Below are positions 50,306 through 58,599 of a stretch of 64,000 nt of DNA, one piece after another. The notes beneath the pieces were generated by a model. That model made no database searches. It was not told where the DNA came from and saw nothing but the letters and a program-made list of their open reading frames with translations. This DNA comes from Ga0077536 sp035325705 (GTDB lineage Bacteria; Pseudomonadota; Gammaproteobacteria; Ga0077536), in NCBI GenBank assembly GCA_035325705.1, contig DAOKZI010000006.1, forward strand, positions 62,001 to 126,000, written 5' to 3'. The translations under genes and the position numbers were made by a program. Numbering within the stretch: position 1 is the first letter of the stretch; the number at the start of each line of letters is the position of its first letter.

Positions 50306-50594
50306 CGGCCTTCCTTTCTGCGCGCGCATTCCCCCGCGGCGAACGGTGCTCGCGCCTCCTCTGGCGAAACACGGGCAAGAGCCGTGCCCGCGACGGGGCC
50401 GAGGCCGGATACCGGCTGCAGCAGCGGGTGCGCAGGATTTTTCCGGGCTTGCACGCGCCGGGCGCTGTCGGCGCCGTGGCCTCGCCGTGTAAGGACTGCT
50501 GGCACTCTGTAAATCTTGCTGGCCCGCCGCGACGGATGCGGGCCGGCCGCGACTCAGGCATAGTGCCGGCCGCATCCACGCCTCGAGTATCGTC
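50306..50594. promoter_or_regulatory. Divergent intergenic region between the glucan operon and the VOC-MFS operon
   Basis: It must hold the promoters of both operons. I found no strong consensus hexamers; a weak TTTACA on the minus strand (about 50517-50512) with poor -10 partners is the best glgB candidate. No A, B or C repeat is present here. Confidence 0.3.
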
Positions 50595-51275
50595 GTGCCG
50601 CTCGCCCGCTCAGGATTCGACATCGGTCTGTTCACCCGCCGCACCGAAGCCCAGCTACGTTTCTGGCAGGACGAGGTCGGACTCGCCTACGACCACCTCG
50701 GCAAGCTCGGCGGCGGCATCCACCAGCATCGCCACCATCTGCACGGCGCGATCCTGAAGCTCAACGCGGCGCGCGACCCGCTGCCCGCGCTGCCCGCCGG
50801 CGGCTATCGCGCGCTGCGCATCGCCGTGACCGATCGTCCGCCGCGCGCGCTGAGGGATCCCGACGGCTTGGCCGTCGCGCTGGTCGCGCCGGGCGACGAA
50901 GGCACACGCAGCGTCGATCTGATGATGGCCGTATCCGACGTCGCGGCCCACGTCGCCTTTTATCGCGACGCGCTGGGGCTCACCGCCGACGAGGATGGCA
51001 CCGTCCGCGTCGGCGACGCGCGCCTGCGCGTCGCGGCGGTGGAACGGATCGCGCGCAGCCCGGACTGGCGCGGCCCGGGCCTGCGCTATGTCACGCTGCA
51101 GGTCACGGACGCGCGCGCGGCGCTGGCAACGGCGCTCGCCGCCGGCGCGGAAGCGGCCGATCCGCTGCGCGATCTGGGCGATCTGGTGCGCTATTGCTTC
51201 GTGCGCGATCCCGACGGCAATTTCATCGAGCTGAGCGAGCGCACCACGTTCACGGGCCAGCCGCTGTGTCCGTGA
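50595..51275 (+). CDS. VOC-superfamily protein (glyoxalase/extradiol dioxygenase-like), two modules, 226 aa
   Basis: Two vicinal-oxygen-chelate modules. The first begins FDIGLFTRRTEAQLRFWQDEVGL, the second DLMMAVSDVAAHVAFYRDALGL; each has the beta-alpha-beta start typical of the fold. A metal-ligand Glu is plausible in DPDGNFIELSE near the C-terminus, and His residues cluster in GGIHQHRHHLHG. Reaction unknown: lactoylglutathione lyase, epimerase or dioxygenase roles all occur in this fold. The start is GTG 50595. The stop overlaps or nearly touches the MFS start, so the two are one transcription unit. Confidence 0.8.
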   Translation: MPLARSGFDIGLFTRRTEAQLRFWQDEVGLAYDHLGKLGGGIHQHRHHLHGAILKLNAARDPLPALPAGGYRALRIAVTDRPPRALRDPDGLAVALVAPGDEGTRSVDLMMAVSDVAAHVAFYRDALGLTADEDGTVRVGDARLRVAAVERIARSPDWRGPGLRYVTLQVTDARAALATALAAGAEAADPLRDLGDLVRYCFVRDPDGNFIELSERTTFTGQPLCP

Positions 51276-51277
51276 CG

Positions 51278-52489
51278 ATGCTGGACGCCGAGCGCGCGCT
51301 CCATTCCTGGCGCGAAGACGCGCGCGTGATCGGCTGCGTCGGCCTCGCGCACCTCGTCAGCCACTTCTTCCAGTTGCTGCTGCCGCCGCTCCTGCCGTGG
51401 GTGAAAGCCGAGTTCGGCCTGAGCTTCGCCGCGCTCGGCTTCGTGATGACGGTGCTGTTCGTCGTTTCGGGCGTGACGCAGATGCTAGCGGGCTTCGTCG
51501 TCGATCGCCTGGGTCCCGCGCCGACGCTGGCCGCGGGCCTCGCCTGCTTCGTCGCCGCCGCGCTGGTGCTGGCGACGGCGACGGGTTACCCGCTGCTGCT
51601 CGTCGGCGCTGCGCTGTCCGGGATCGGCAACGGCGTGTTCCATCCCGTCGACTACTCGCTGCTGAACCATCGCGTCCATCCCTCGCGGCTCGGCCACGCC
51701 TACTCGGTGCACGGCCTGACCGGCAGTCTCGGCTGGGCGCTGGCGCCGGTCTTCCTCGTCGGCCTCGCCGTGCCTTTCGGCTGGCGCGCGAGCCTCTGCG
51801 CCGCGGCGCTGCTGCCGATCGCCGTCGCGCTGCTGCTACTCGCGAACCGCGGCCTGTTCCGCCCGCTGCCGCAGGAAACGGCGGCGACGGCGGCGGCGCC
51901 CGTGCGCCCGCTGGCCTTTCTGCGCGAGCCCGCGATCTGGTGGTGCTTCGTTTTCTTCGCGATCGTCGCGGCGGCGGCGAGCGCCGTGCAGAATTTCGCG
52001 CCGACGGTGTTCACGGCGCTGTTCCACGTCGGCCTCACCGAGGCGGCGCTCAGCATCACGGTGTTCATGCTGGCGAGCGCGGCCGGCATGTTCGTCGGCG
52101 GCTGGCTGGTGCACCGGCAGCGACGGCTCGAGCGCAACATCGCGCTCGCCTTCGGGCTGTCGGCGATCGCCGCGACGCTGATCGGGCTCGCATGGCTGAC
52201 GCCGGCGCTCGCCTTCGTCGCCATCGCGGCGATGGGCTTCGGCAGCGGCCTGGCCGGCCCGTCGCGCGACATGCTGATCCGCAGCGCGACGCCGCGCGGC
52301 GCCACCGGCCGCGTCTACGGCGTCGTCTACTCGGGGCTGGATCTCGGCATCGCCGTCGGGCCGGTGGTGTTCGGCCGCCTGCTCGATGCCGGCCGGCACG
52401 GCGCCGTGTTCCTCGGCGTCGCGGGCCTGCTGCTCGTCGCGATGCTGACCGCGGCCGGCGTCGCGGCGCGCACGCCGGCCGTTCCCTGA
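51278..52489 (+). CDS. Major facilitator superfamily transporter, 403 aa
   Basis: Twelve predicted helices in two six-helix halves joined by a cytoplasmic loop near residue 190. Helix 1 region is GCVGLAHLVSHFFQLLLPPL, and loop 2-3 carries GFVVDRLGPAPTL, a variant of the G-x-x-x-D-R/K motif A. The second half includes SAAGMFVGGWLVHRQRRLERN. The FHPVDYSLLNHRV segment resembles fosmidomycin-resistance/FsR-like permeases. Substrate unknown. Start ATG 51278; a GTG at 51272 overlapping the VOC stop (GTGA) is equally possible. It lies between the VOC gene and an aminotransferase gene. Confidence 0.88.
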   Translation: MLDAERALHSWREDARVIGCVGLAHLVSHFFQLLLPPLLPWVKAEFGLSFAALGFVMTVLFVVSGVTQMLAGFVVDRLGPAPTLAAGLACFVAAALVLATATGYPLLLVGAALSGIGNGVFHPVDYSLLNHRVHPSRLGHAYSVHGLTGSLGWALAPVFLVGLAVPFGWRASLCAAALLPIAVALLLLANRGLFRPLPQETAATAAAPVRPLAFLREPAIWWCFVFFAIVAAAASAVQNFAPTVFTALFHVGLTEAALSITVFMLASAAGMFVGGWLVHRQRRLERNIALAFGLSAIAATLIGLAWLTPALAFVAIAAMGFGSGLAGPSRDMLIRSATPRGATGRVYGVVYSGLDLGIAVGPVVFGRLLDAGRHGAVFLGVAGLLLVAMLTAAGVAARTPAVP

Positions 52490-52535
52490 AATTCGTTTTG
52501 CCTAGCTCGAACTGCGCCTACGCGAGGATCCCGTG

Positions 52536-53744
52536 ATGAAGTTTGCCGACTATCCCGTGAAGACCCTGATGGACATCACCGCGCGCCCCGAGCTCGTGTT
52601 CGTGCGCGGCGCCGGCTCCTGGCTGTGGGACCACGAGGGCAAGCGCTATCTCGACTTCGTGCAAGGCTGGGCGGTGAACGCGCTCGGTCACTCGCCGCGC
52701 TGCATCGTCGACGCGCTGGCGGCACAGGCCCCGAAGCTGATCACGCCGAGCCCGGCTTTCTACAACGAGCCCTCGCTGCAGCTCGCGGCGCTGCTGACCG
52801 GCGTGTCCTGCTTCGATCGCGTGTTCTTCACCAACAGCGGCGCCGAAGCCAACGAGGGCGCGATCAAGCTCGCCCGCAAGTGGGGGCGCAAGCATCGCGA
52901 CGGCGCGTATGAGATCGTCACGCTGGCCCACAGCTTCCACGGCCGCACGCTGGCGACGATGTCGGCCTCGGGCAAGCCGGGCTGGGACACGATGTTCGCG
53001 CCGCAGGTGCCGGGCTTTCCGAAGGCCGAGCTGAACGATCTGGCTTCCGTCGAGGCGCTCATCGGCGACCAGACCGTCGCCGTGATGCTCGAGCCCGTGC
53101 AGGGCGAGGGCGGCGTCAACTGCGCGACGCGCGAATTCATGCAGGGCCTGCGCGCGCTGTGCGATCGCCACGGCCTGCTGCTGATCTGCGACGAGGTGCA
53201 GACCGGCGTCGGCCGCCTCGGCACGCTGTTCGGCTACCAGCACTTCGATATCGAGCCGGACATCATGACGCTCGGCAAAGGGATCGGCGGCGGCGTGCCG
53301 CTCGCGGCGCTGCTCGCCAAGGCGCATGCAAGCGTGTTCGAGCACGGCGAGCAGGGCGGTACCTACAACGGCAATCCTTTGATGACGGCAGTCGGCCTCG
53401 CCGTCGTCGGCGAGATCATGCAGCCGAGCTTCCTTGCTCGCGTGCGCGAGCGCGGCGAGTATCTCGGCGCCGCGCTGCGCGCGCTGTCCGCGGAGCTCGG
53501 TCTCGGCGCCGAGCGCGGCATCGGCCTGCTGCGCGCACTGGAGCTGAAGCGCGAGATCGGCAGCGCCGTCGTCACCACCGCCCGCGACGGCCTCGCCGCG
53601 CAGCCGCGCTGGGACAACGCGGGCCTGCTCCTCAACTCCCCACGCCCCGCGCTGCTGCGCTTCATGCCCGCCCTGAACCTCACGACCGAGGAGATCGATC
53701 TGATGATCGACGGCCTGCGACTCGCGGTGCGCGCGCAGGGGTGA
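52536..53744 (+). CDS. Class-III PLP aminotransferase, acetylornithine/ornithine-type, 402 aa
   Basis: Transfers an omega-amino group to 2-oxoglutarate. Motifs: FTNSGAEANEGAIKLARK (phosphate loop), SFHGRT, EPVQGEGGV, LLICDEVQTGVGRLG with the cofactor-binding Asp, and the PLP lysine in LGKGIGGGVPLAAL (Lys248 by my count). The closest resemblance is to ArgD-like acetylornithine aminotransferases, but no other arginine gene is nearby, so the symbol is withheld. A GTG at 52533 or ATG at 52536 both suit the GAGGA ribosome site. It follows the MFS gene by 46 bp. A mosaic repeat follows it. Confidence 0.88.
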   Translation: MKFADYPVKTLMDITARPELVFVRGAGSWLWDHEGKRYLDFVQGWAVNALGHSPRCIVDALAAQAPKLITPSPAFYNEPSLQLAALLTGVSCFDRVFFTNSGAEANEGAIKLARKWGRKHRDGAYEIVTLAHSFHGRTLATMSASGKPGWDTMFAPQVPGFPKAELNDLASVEALIGDQTVAVMLEPVQGEGGVNCATREFMQGLRALCDRHGLLLICDEVQTGVGRLGTLFGYQHFDIEPDIMTLGKGIGGGVPLAALLAKAHASVFEHGEQGGTYNGNPLMTAVGLAVVGEIMQPSFLARVRERGEYLGAALRALSAELGLGAERGIGLLRALELKREIGSAVVTTARDGLAAQPRWDNAGLLLNSPRPALLRFMPALNLTTEEIDLMIDGLRLAVRAQG

Positions 53745-53766
53745 GGCGGCGTTGATGTCTGTTTTG

Positions 53767-53951
53767 CCACAGAGAACACCGAGAACACAGAGGGGATGAG
53801 GGGATTGGTTTCGTAGCCCGGGTGCAGCGAAGCGGAACCCGGGATCTTCGTTCAAGCCGAAGTGCCCGATCCCGGATTGCGCGCTCCACCCGGGCTACGA
53901 GAGATCTCTTTAAATCTCTTTTGCCCTCGGTGTTCTCTGTGTTCTCGGTGG
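53767..53951. repeat. Nested mosaic: C arms enclosing a family-A pair
   Basis: Left C arm CCACAGAGAACACCGAGAAC.. (53767-53793), A pair 53813-53898, right C arm (..TGTGTTCTCGGTGG, 53925-53951). The arms are near-perfect reverse complements about 130 bp apart. It fills the gap between the aminotransferase and oxidoreductase genes. Confidence 0.9.
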
Positions 53952-54030
53952 TCAAAATGGCCCCGTTGACACGCGCACCGTCGCCTGTGCGACCATCGGT
54001 TAACAACTGACACGAGGAAGGGAGGGGCGG

Positions 54031-54999
54031 ATGCCGGCGTTTCGGTGGGGGATGATCGGATCTTCGGGCTGGGCGGAACACACCTTCGCGCCGGCGATTG
54101 CGCGGGCGCGCAGCAATCAGCTCGTCGCCGTGCTGGGCTCGAAGATGAGCGGCGCCGAAGCCTTCAAGGCCAAGCATCCGGTCGAGGCCGCGTATTCGGA
54201 TCTCGAGCAGTTTCTCGCCCATCCCGATCTCGACGCCGTGTGGGTCGCGAGCCCGCCCGATCTGCACTGCGCGCAGACGCTCGCGGCACTGGCAGCCGGC
54301 AAGCACGTGCTGTGCGAGAAGCCGATGGCGGTGAGCGTCGCCGAATGCAAGGCGATGAGCAAGGCGGCCGCGGCCGCCGGCAAGCAGCTATGCGTCGGCT
54401 TCAACAATCGCGCGCACCCGGCGCTGCAGAAGCTCGTGAAAGCCGTCGCGAGCGGGCGCTACGGCGAGGCGCTCGAAGCGCGCGTGCAGGTCTATCATCC
54501 GTATGCGACGCCGCCGCCGGCCTGGCGTCAGAACCGCAAGCGCAGCGGCGGCTGGGCGATCGGCGACATCGGCACGCACCTGCTCGATCTCCTGCGCTGG
54601 CTGATGAACGCCGAGGCGAGCGCGGTCAGCGGGCATCTCACGAACCGCTGCTGGAATTTCAAGACCGACGATCACGCCGCCGTCAACGTCAGGTTCAAGA
54701 ACGGCGCGATCGGTCACATGACGGCCTGCACCGGCGCGGCCGGCGGCGCGCCGCGCGTCGAGTTCTACGGCACCAAGGGCTATTTCGTGCTGCGCGGCGG
54801 GCTCTTCGGCATGCCCGGCGAGCTCGAGAGCGGGTTCAAGGCGCAGGCCGCGAAGCTCGAGCGCGTCGACGCCTTCGATACCTATACCGGCGAGGTCGAA
54901 GCCTTCTGCGCGCAGGCGCGCGGCCGCGACACGGGGCTGGCGAGCGGCGAGGACGGCGCGGCGAACATCGCGATGGTCGCCGACGCGCGCGGCTATTAG
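54031..54999 (+). CDS. Gfo/Idh/MocA-family NAD(P)-dependent oxidoreductase, 322 aa
   Basis: N-terminal Rossmann domain (FRWGMIGSSGWAEHTFAPAI, with the variant GSSGWA in place of G-x-G-x-x-G) and the family's EKP motif with its Lys (HVLCEKPMAV, about residue 95). The C-terminal alpha/beta domain contains GGWAIGDIGTHLLDLLRWL with the catalytic Asp/His pair. Members oxidise or reduce sugars, inositols or related alcohols; the substrate is not clear here. GAGGAAGGGAGG before ATG 54031 is very strong. Its TAG overlaps the GTG of the CoA-transferase gene by one base (TAGTG), so they are cotranscribed. Confidence 0.88.
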   Translation: MPAFRWGMIGSSGWAEHTFAPAIARARSNQLVAVLGSKMSGAEAFKAKHPVEAAYSDLEQFLAHPDLDAVWVASPPDLHCAQTLAALAAGKHVLCEKPMAVSVAECKAMSKAAAAAGKQLCVGFNNRAHPALQKLVKAVASGRYGEALEARVQVYHPYATPPPAWRQNRKRSGGWAIGDIGTHLLDLLRWLMNAEASAVSGHLTNRCWNFKTDDHAAVNVRFKNGAIGHMTACTGAAGGAPRVEFYGTKGYFVLRGGLFGMPGELESGFKAQAAKLERVDAFDTYTGEVEAFCAQARGRDTGLASGEDGAANIAMVADARGY

Positions 55000-55679
55000 T
55001 GATCGACAAGACCGTCGCCAGCGTCAGCGCCGCCGTCGCCGACATCCCCGACGGCGCGACGGTGATGATCGGCGGCTTCGGCACTGCCGGCCAGCCGGCG
55101 GCGCTGATCGACGCGCTGATCGCGCAGGGCGCGAGAGATCTCACGATCGTCAACAACAACGCCGGCAACGGCGAGACGGACCTCGCCGCGCTGCTGAAGG
55201 CGCGGCGCGTGAAGCGCATCGTCTGCTCGTTTCCGCGCCAGGTCGACTCGCAGGTCTTCGACGCGCTCTACCGCGGCGGCGACATCGAGCTCGAGTTGGT
55301 GCCGCAGGGCAATCTCGCCGAGCGCATCCGCGCCGCCGGCGCCGGCATCGGCGCCTTCTATACGCCGACCGGCTACGGCACCGCGCTCGCGGACGGCAAG
55401 GAAACGCGCGTCATCGACGGCCGGCCTTACGTGCTCGAATATCCGCTGCGCGCCGACTATGCGCTGATCAAGGCGCTGAAGGGCGATCGCTGGGGCAATC
55501 TCGTCTATCGCATGACCGCGCGCAACTTCGGCCCGATCATGGCCGCTGCCGCGCGCGTCACCGTGGCCGAGGTCGAGAAAATCGTGCCGCTAGGCGCGCT
55601 GGACCCGGAAGCCGTCGTCACGCCAGGCCTCTACGTGCAGCGCGTGGTCGCCGTCGGCAAGGCGACGGCCGCCGCATGA
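54999..55679 (+). CDS. 3-oxoacid CoA-transferase, subunit A, 226 aa
   Basis: Alpha subunit of a family-I CoA-transferase (ScoA/PcaI/AtoD type). Motifs: GATVMIGGFGTAGQPAALIDAL, the N-terminal SCOT signature region, VNNNAGNGETDLAALLK, and FYTPTGYGT. Donor is usually succinyl-CoA or acetyl-CoA and acceptor a 3-oxoacid. The start is GTG 54999 overlapping the previous stop; its own stop overlaps subunit B by four bases (ATGA). Whether it belongs to acetoacetate or beta-ketoadipate metabolism cannot be said; no pca or ato partners are near. Confidence 0.92.
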   Translation: MIDKTVASVSAAVADIPDGATVMIGGFGTAGQPAALIDALIAQGARDLTIVNNNAGNGETDLAALLKARRVKRIVCSFPRQVDSQVFDALYRGGDIELELVPQGNLAERIRAAGAGIGAFYTPTGYGTALADGKETRVIDGRPYVLEYPLRADYALIKALKGDRWGNLVYRMTARNFGPIMAAAARVTVAEVEKIVPLGALDPEAVVTPGLYVQRVVAVGKATAAA

Positions 55680-56320
55680 GGAAGCGCACGCGTCAAGAGA
55701 TGGCGGCGCGCGTCGCGGCCGACATCCCGGACGGCGCCTACGTCAATCTCGGCATCGGCCTGCCGACGCTGGTCGCGAATCAGCTCCCGGCCGATCGCGA
55801 GATCGTGCTCCACAGCGAGAACGGCGTGCTCGGCATGGGCCCCGCGCCGGCGGCGGGGTTCGAGGATCCCGATCTCATCAACGCCGGCAAGCAGCCCGTG
55901 ACCCTGAAGCCCGGCGGCTGCTTTTTCCACCACGCGGACTCCTTCGCGATGATGCGCGGCGGCCATCTCGACATCTGCGTGCTCGGCGGCTTCCAGGTCT
56001 CGGTCACGGGCGATCTCGCGAACTGGCACACGGGCGAGCCCGACGCGATCCCGGCCGTCGGCGGCGCAATGGATCTCGCGATCGGCGCGAAGCGAGTGTT
56101 CGTGATGATGGAGCACCTGACGAAGCAGGGCAGCAGCAAGCTCGTCGAACGCTGCAGCTATCCGCTGACCGGCATCGGCTGCGTCAGCCGCGTCTATACC
56201 GATCTCGCGGTGATCGACGTGACGCCGCAGGGCCTCGTGGCCGTCGAGCTCGTCGAGGGCTTGAGCCTCGATGAGTTGCGGCGCTTGAGCGGGGTGCCGA
56301 TCGGGGAGCCGAGCCGCTGA
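55676..56320 (+). CDS. 3-oxoacid CoA-transferase, subunit B, 214 aa
   Basis: Beta subunit carrying the catalytic glutamate, Glu48 in HSENGVLG, which forms the covalent CoA thioester. Other features: the IPDGAYVNLGIGLPTLVAN glycine-rich start, FHHADSFAMMRGGHLDICVLGGFQV (read as two segments) and the C-terminal LSLDELRRLSG. Length of about 214 is normal. Translationally coupled to subunit A through ATGA. The operon ends at a large block of family-A repeats, 13 bp after the stop. Confidence 0.93.
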   Translation: MRKRTRQEMAARVAADIPDGAYVNLGIGLPTLVANQLPADREIVLHSENGVLGMGPAPAAGFEDPDLINAGKQPVTLKPGGCFFHHADSFAMMRGGHLDICVLGGFQVSVTGDLANWHTGEPDAIPAVGGAMDLAIGAKRVFVMMEHLTKQGSSKLVERCSYPLTGIGCVSRVYTDLAVIDVTPQGLVAVELVEGLSLDELRRLSGVPIGEPSR

Positions 56321-56333
56321 GCACGAGGCTCTC

Positions 56334-56683
56334 GTAGCCCGGATGAGCGCAGCGAATCCGGGATCCGACATGCCCGACTCACGCAGACGCTCGATCATGC
56401 TCGCCCTTCACGGCGCCGAGCTATATGGCTCGGCGGCATATGCCGCATGAAGCGCCGCTCCCCGGATTCGCTGCGCTCATCCGGGCTACAAAGCTTGCCG
56501 GGGCTTGGCGCGGGCGCGAGAAACTCGTGTTTCCGTAGCCCGGAAGGAGCGCAGCGGAATCCGGGTGAGCGCGTGAAGTGACGAAGGGCCGTGCGCCTGT
56601 GCCATCGCCTCCCGGATTCCGCTTCGCTTCTTCCGGGCTACAGGCTTGCACTCTCCTCCCCGGATGAGCAACGCGAATCCAGG
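56334..56683. repeat. Family-A repeat block: two inverted pairs and a degenerate half-unit
   Basis: Pairs at 56334-56489 and 56535-56641, and a decayed half-unit (CCCCGGATGAGCAACGCGAA) near 56658-56683. The second pair uses the AAGGAG loop variant. The last unit runs into the C-terminal end of the frameshifted minus-strand ORF. Between pairs there is GAGCTATATGGCTC, a short hairpin of unknown meaning. Confidence 0.88.
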
Positions 56684-57407
56684 GATTGAGCGCCGCTACG
56701 CTTAACTATGGCCTTGCCGACTCTGAACCTCAGCGCGCCTTGCCGGACGTGCCGCGCGGCGTCGGTGGCGGGCTCGCGGCTTTGCGTTGCCGGTAGTCGA
56801 GCATGCCGGCCAGCTGGCGGATCGTGAGCACACCGCTCGTCGAGCGCGATGCCTTCGTCGTGCGCGAGTGCGATGACCGCCTTTGCGACCTGCGCCGGCG
56901 CGACGGCGAGCGCGTCGGTCAGCGGAGTTTCGGGCGTGATCTCGGAGTGAGCGCCGGCATGGCGTCGCAGCGCGATCTCGATCAGGCGCTGCTCGGTGCG
57001 CGTCGGTCGCAGATCGCTGCCCCAGTCTGCACTGCGATGCGCATAGGCATCGTGCGCCAGCCCCGCGCTGCGCGCCTGCGCCGCGCGCTCGCGCGCCAGC
57101 GTCTCACGCATGTAGCCGCCGAGCGTCACCGCATAGGTCGATGCGCCGCTGCGATCGTGCGCGCGATAAACCGCCACCGCGATGTCCCGCCCGATGGCTT
57201 GCTGAACCTCGTCCGCGCGGGCGAGGGCCGCGGCAGATCGGCGATCGACGCGACGACCGGAAACCAGCTGTCCGGTTCGCCGGCCGCGAACCACCGCTCG
57301 AAGCTGCCGAGATCATTCCAGGTTTCCCAGCGGCGCGGCTTGGGATCGCCGTAATCGAGCTGCTGGATCTCCGTCCACTGCGCGTGCGGGATGTTGTACA
57401 ACAGCAC
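56638..57407 (-). pseudogene. Frameshifted hypothetical gene
   Basis: Two overlapping minus-strand frames together read as one protein. The upstream frame begins MLLYNIPHAQWTEIQQLDYG and continues through WFAAGEPDSWFPVVASIADLPR. The natural continuation (ALARADEVQQAIGRDIAVAV, then YRAHDRSGASTYAVTL, RLIEIALRRH) is in the other frame. Loss of one base near 57226-57232 would explain it. The C-terminal end runs into degenerate family-A repeat sequence. I do not recognise the protein. Either a decayed gene or a sequencing error. Confidence 0.5.
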
Positions 57408-57409
57408 GT

Positions 57410-57885
57410 TTGCGGGTGAGCCGGCCGGATGGGACCTTGGGGAGTCGAGCCCAAGGGCTTTCGGCGTTCGAAGGCCGGAGTACGAGTTGGACGATCGAGA
57501 CGGGCGGTGCGGTGCCGAAGCCGAGGCTACGGTTTCCGGGGCAGTTCATCGGGTGGTCGAGGCTCGTCGTCCATAATCACTATCGGGAGTACAACCCGAG
57601 GACTGGACGTTATCGGCAGAGTTATCCACTGGGCTGTTAGGTAGTATCAATACCCGCCTGTACGCGAACCCCAACCTGCTGACTTTCACCGACCTCGGAT
57701 TGGAGCGGACTGTCGGTTATATGTCTGATGCATGGACACGGCCGCTCGGTTGCGGTGCCGGCGCGGGAATCGGCACGGCGATCATGGGCGGTGTGGCGTT
57801 GGTGGCAAGAATGACGCACCCAATCAAACGCAAAGACATGAAAAAAATTTCAGTTATTTCGAATGCAAATCCCATGCGTGGATAG
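57410..57885 (+). pseudogene. Remnant of an RHS-repeat protein (core C-terminal motif)
   Basis: The translated sequence contains LRFPGQ, then HYREYNPRTGRYRQSYPLG, close to the RHS core signature (RFPGQ..YYDPxTGRYxQxDPxG). After a stop in that frame, a shift continues the expected text: GSINTRLYANPNLLTFTDLG, matching the canonical G(S)xNxYxYxxxNPxxxxDxxG. A short tip (RTVGYMSDAWTRPLGCGAG and on) follows to a TAG near 57885, about where the variable toxin tip would start. Upstream RHS repeats are absent. It is therefore a small broken fragment, not a functional polymorphic toxin. Confidence 0.7.
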
Positions 57886-58046
57886 CAATAGACGGAGGGT
57901 TTGAGCGGCTCTTTTTCTATCTGCCGGGATCCTGGCGGGCTGCATGGCCTGCGTAGTAAGCGCTTCGAATTGACCTTCCGCATAATGAAATCGCCATGGG
58001 AAAACTGGCGAGGAAAGCCTGACATCGCCGGCGCAGGCGCCTCTTT

Positions 58047-58276
58047 GTAGCCCGGATGAGCGCAGCGAATCCGGGATCGGCGCTCAACGGATCTCCGCGT
58101 CCAAGAAGCTCGGCGTCGTGGAGCAGCTCATGTTCGGTGGAGCGCGCGAAGCGGACGGGTCGGATCCCGGATTCGCTGCGCTCATCCGGGCTACGAAGAC
58201 TGCGCTCCTTCCGGGCTACGAAGATGGTTCTCTTGTAGCCCGGAAGGAGCGCCGCGCAGCGGCGCGGAATCCGGGA
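58047..58276. repeat. Family-A repeats: one long pair plus a second, back-to-back pair
   Basis: Pair 58047-58194 (GTAGCCCGGATGAGCGCAGC type) followed by outward-facing units at 58203-58276 of the AAGGAGCGC type with an expanded GCCGCGCAGCGGCGC loop. No gene seen between 57886 and 58599. Confidence 0.87.
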
Positions 58277-58328
58277 TCTGAGCTCACCACGCCTCTTTCA
58301 TGATGGCGGGTGACGCGGGCGTCATCAC

Positions 58329-58461
58329 CGTTGGGCTGACGAAGGAAGCCCAACGTCTGGCGCCGCTGAATTCCTGCCCCGATATTTTCGACGGCACCAT
58401 TACGCATCGACTATGATTGGCCCGCGTTTGCAGTTGGGCTTCCTTCGTCAGCCCGACCTAC
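58329..58461. repeat. Family-B hairpins as an inverted pair
   Basis: CGTTGGGCTGACGAAGGAAG.. at 58329-58355 and its reverse complement at 58433-58461, enclosing about 77 bp of AT-richer sequence with no ORF. Confidence 0.85.
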
Positions 58462-58481
58462 GTTCTGAGCATGAGGTTTTT

Positions 58482-58582
58482 GTAGCCCGGATGAGCAACG
58501 CGAATCCGGGATCTTGTGCCAGACTCAAACGCACGCACCGGGACCACCGCCGAACCCCGGATTCGCTGCGCTTCCGGGCTAC
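58482..58582. repeat. Family-A inverted pair
   Basis: Left unit GTAGCCCGGATGAGCAACGC, right unit ATTCGCTGCGCTTCCGGGCTAC in reverse orientation. It ends 18 bp before the stop of the PAS-receiver gene (convergent side). Confidence 0.85.
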
Positions 58583-58599
58583 GACAGCGAACGCGTCGA

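Noticed and set aside
57410..57885. Functional RHS toxin with immunity gene
   Set aside because: Only one degenerate core motif with a frame break remains; no secretion or repeat region and no convincing immunity ORF.
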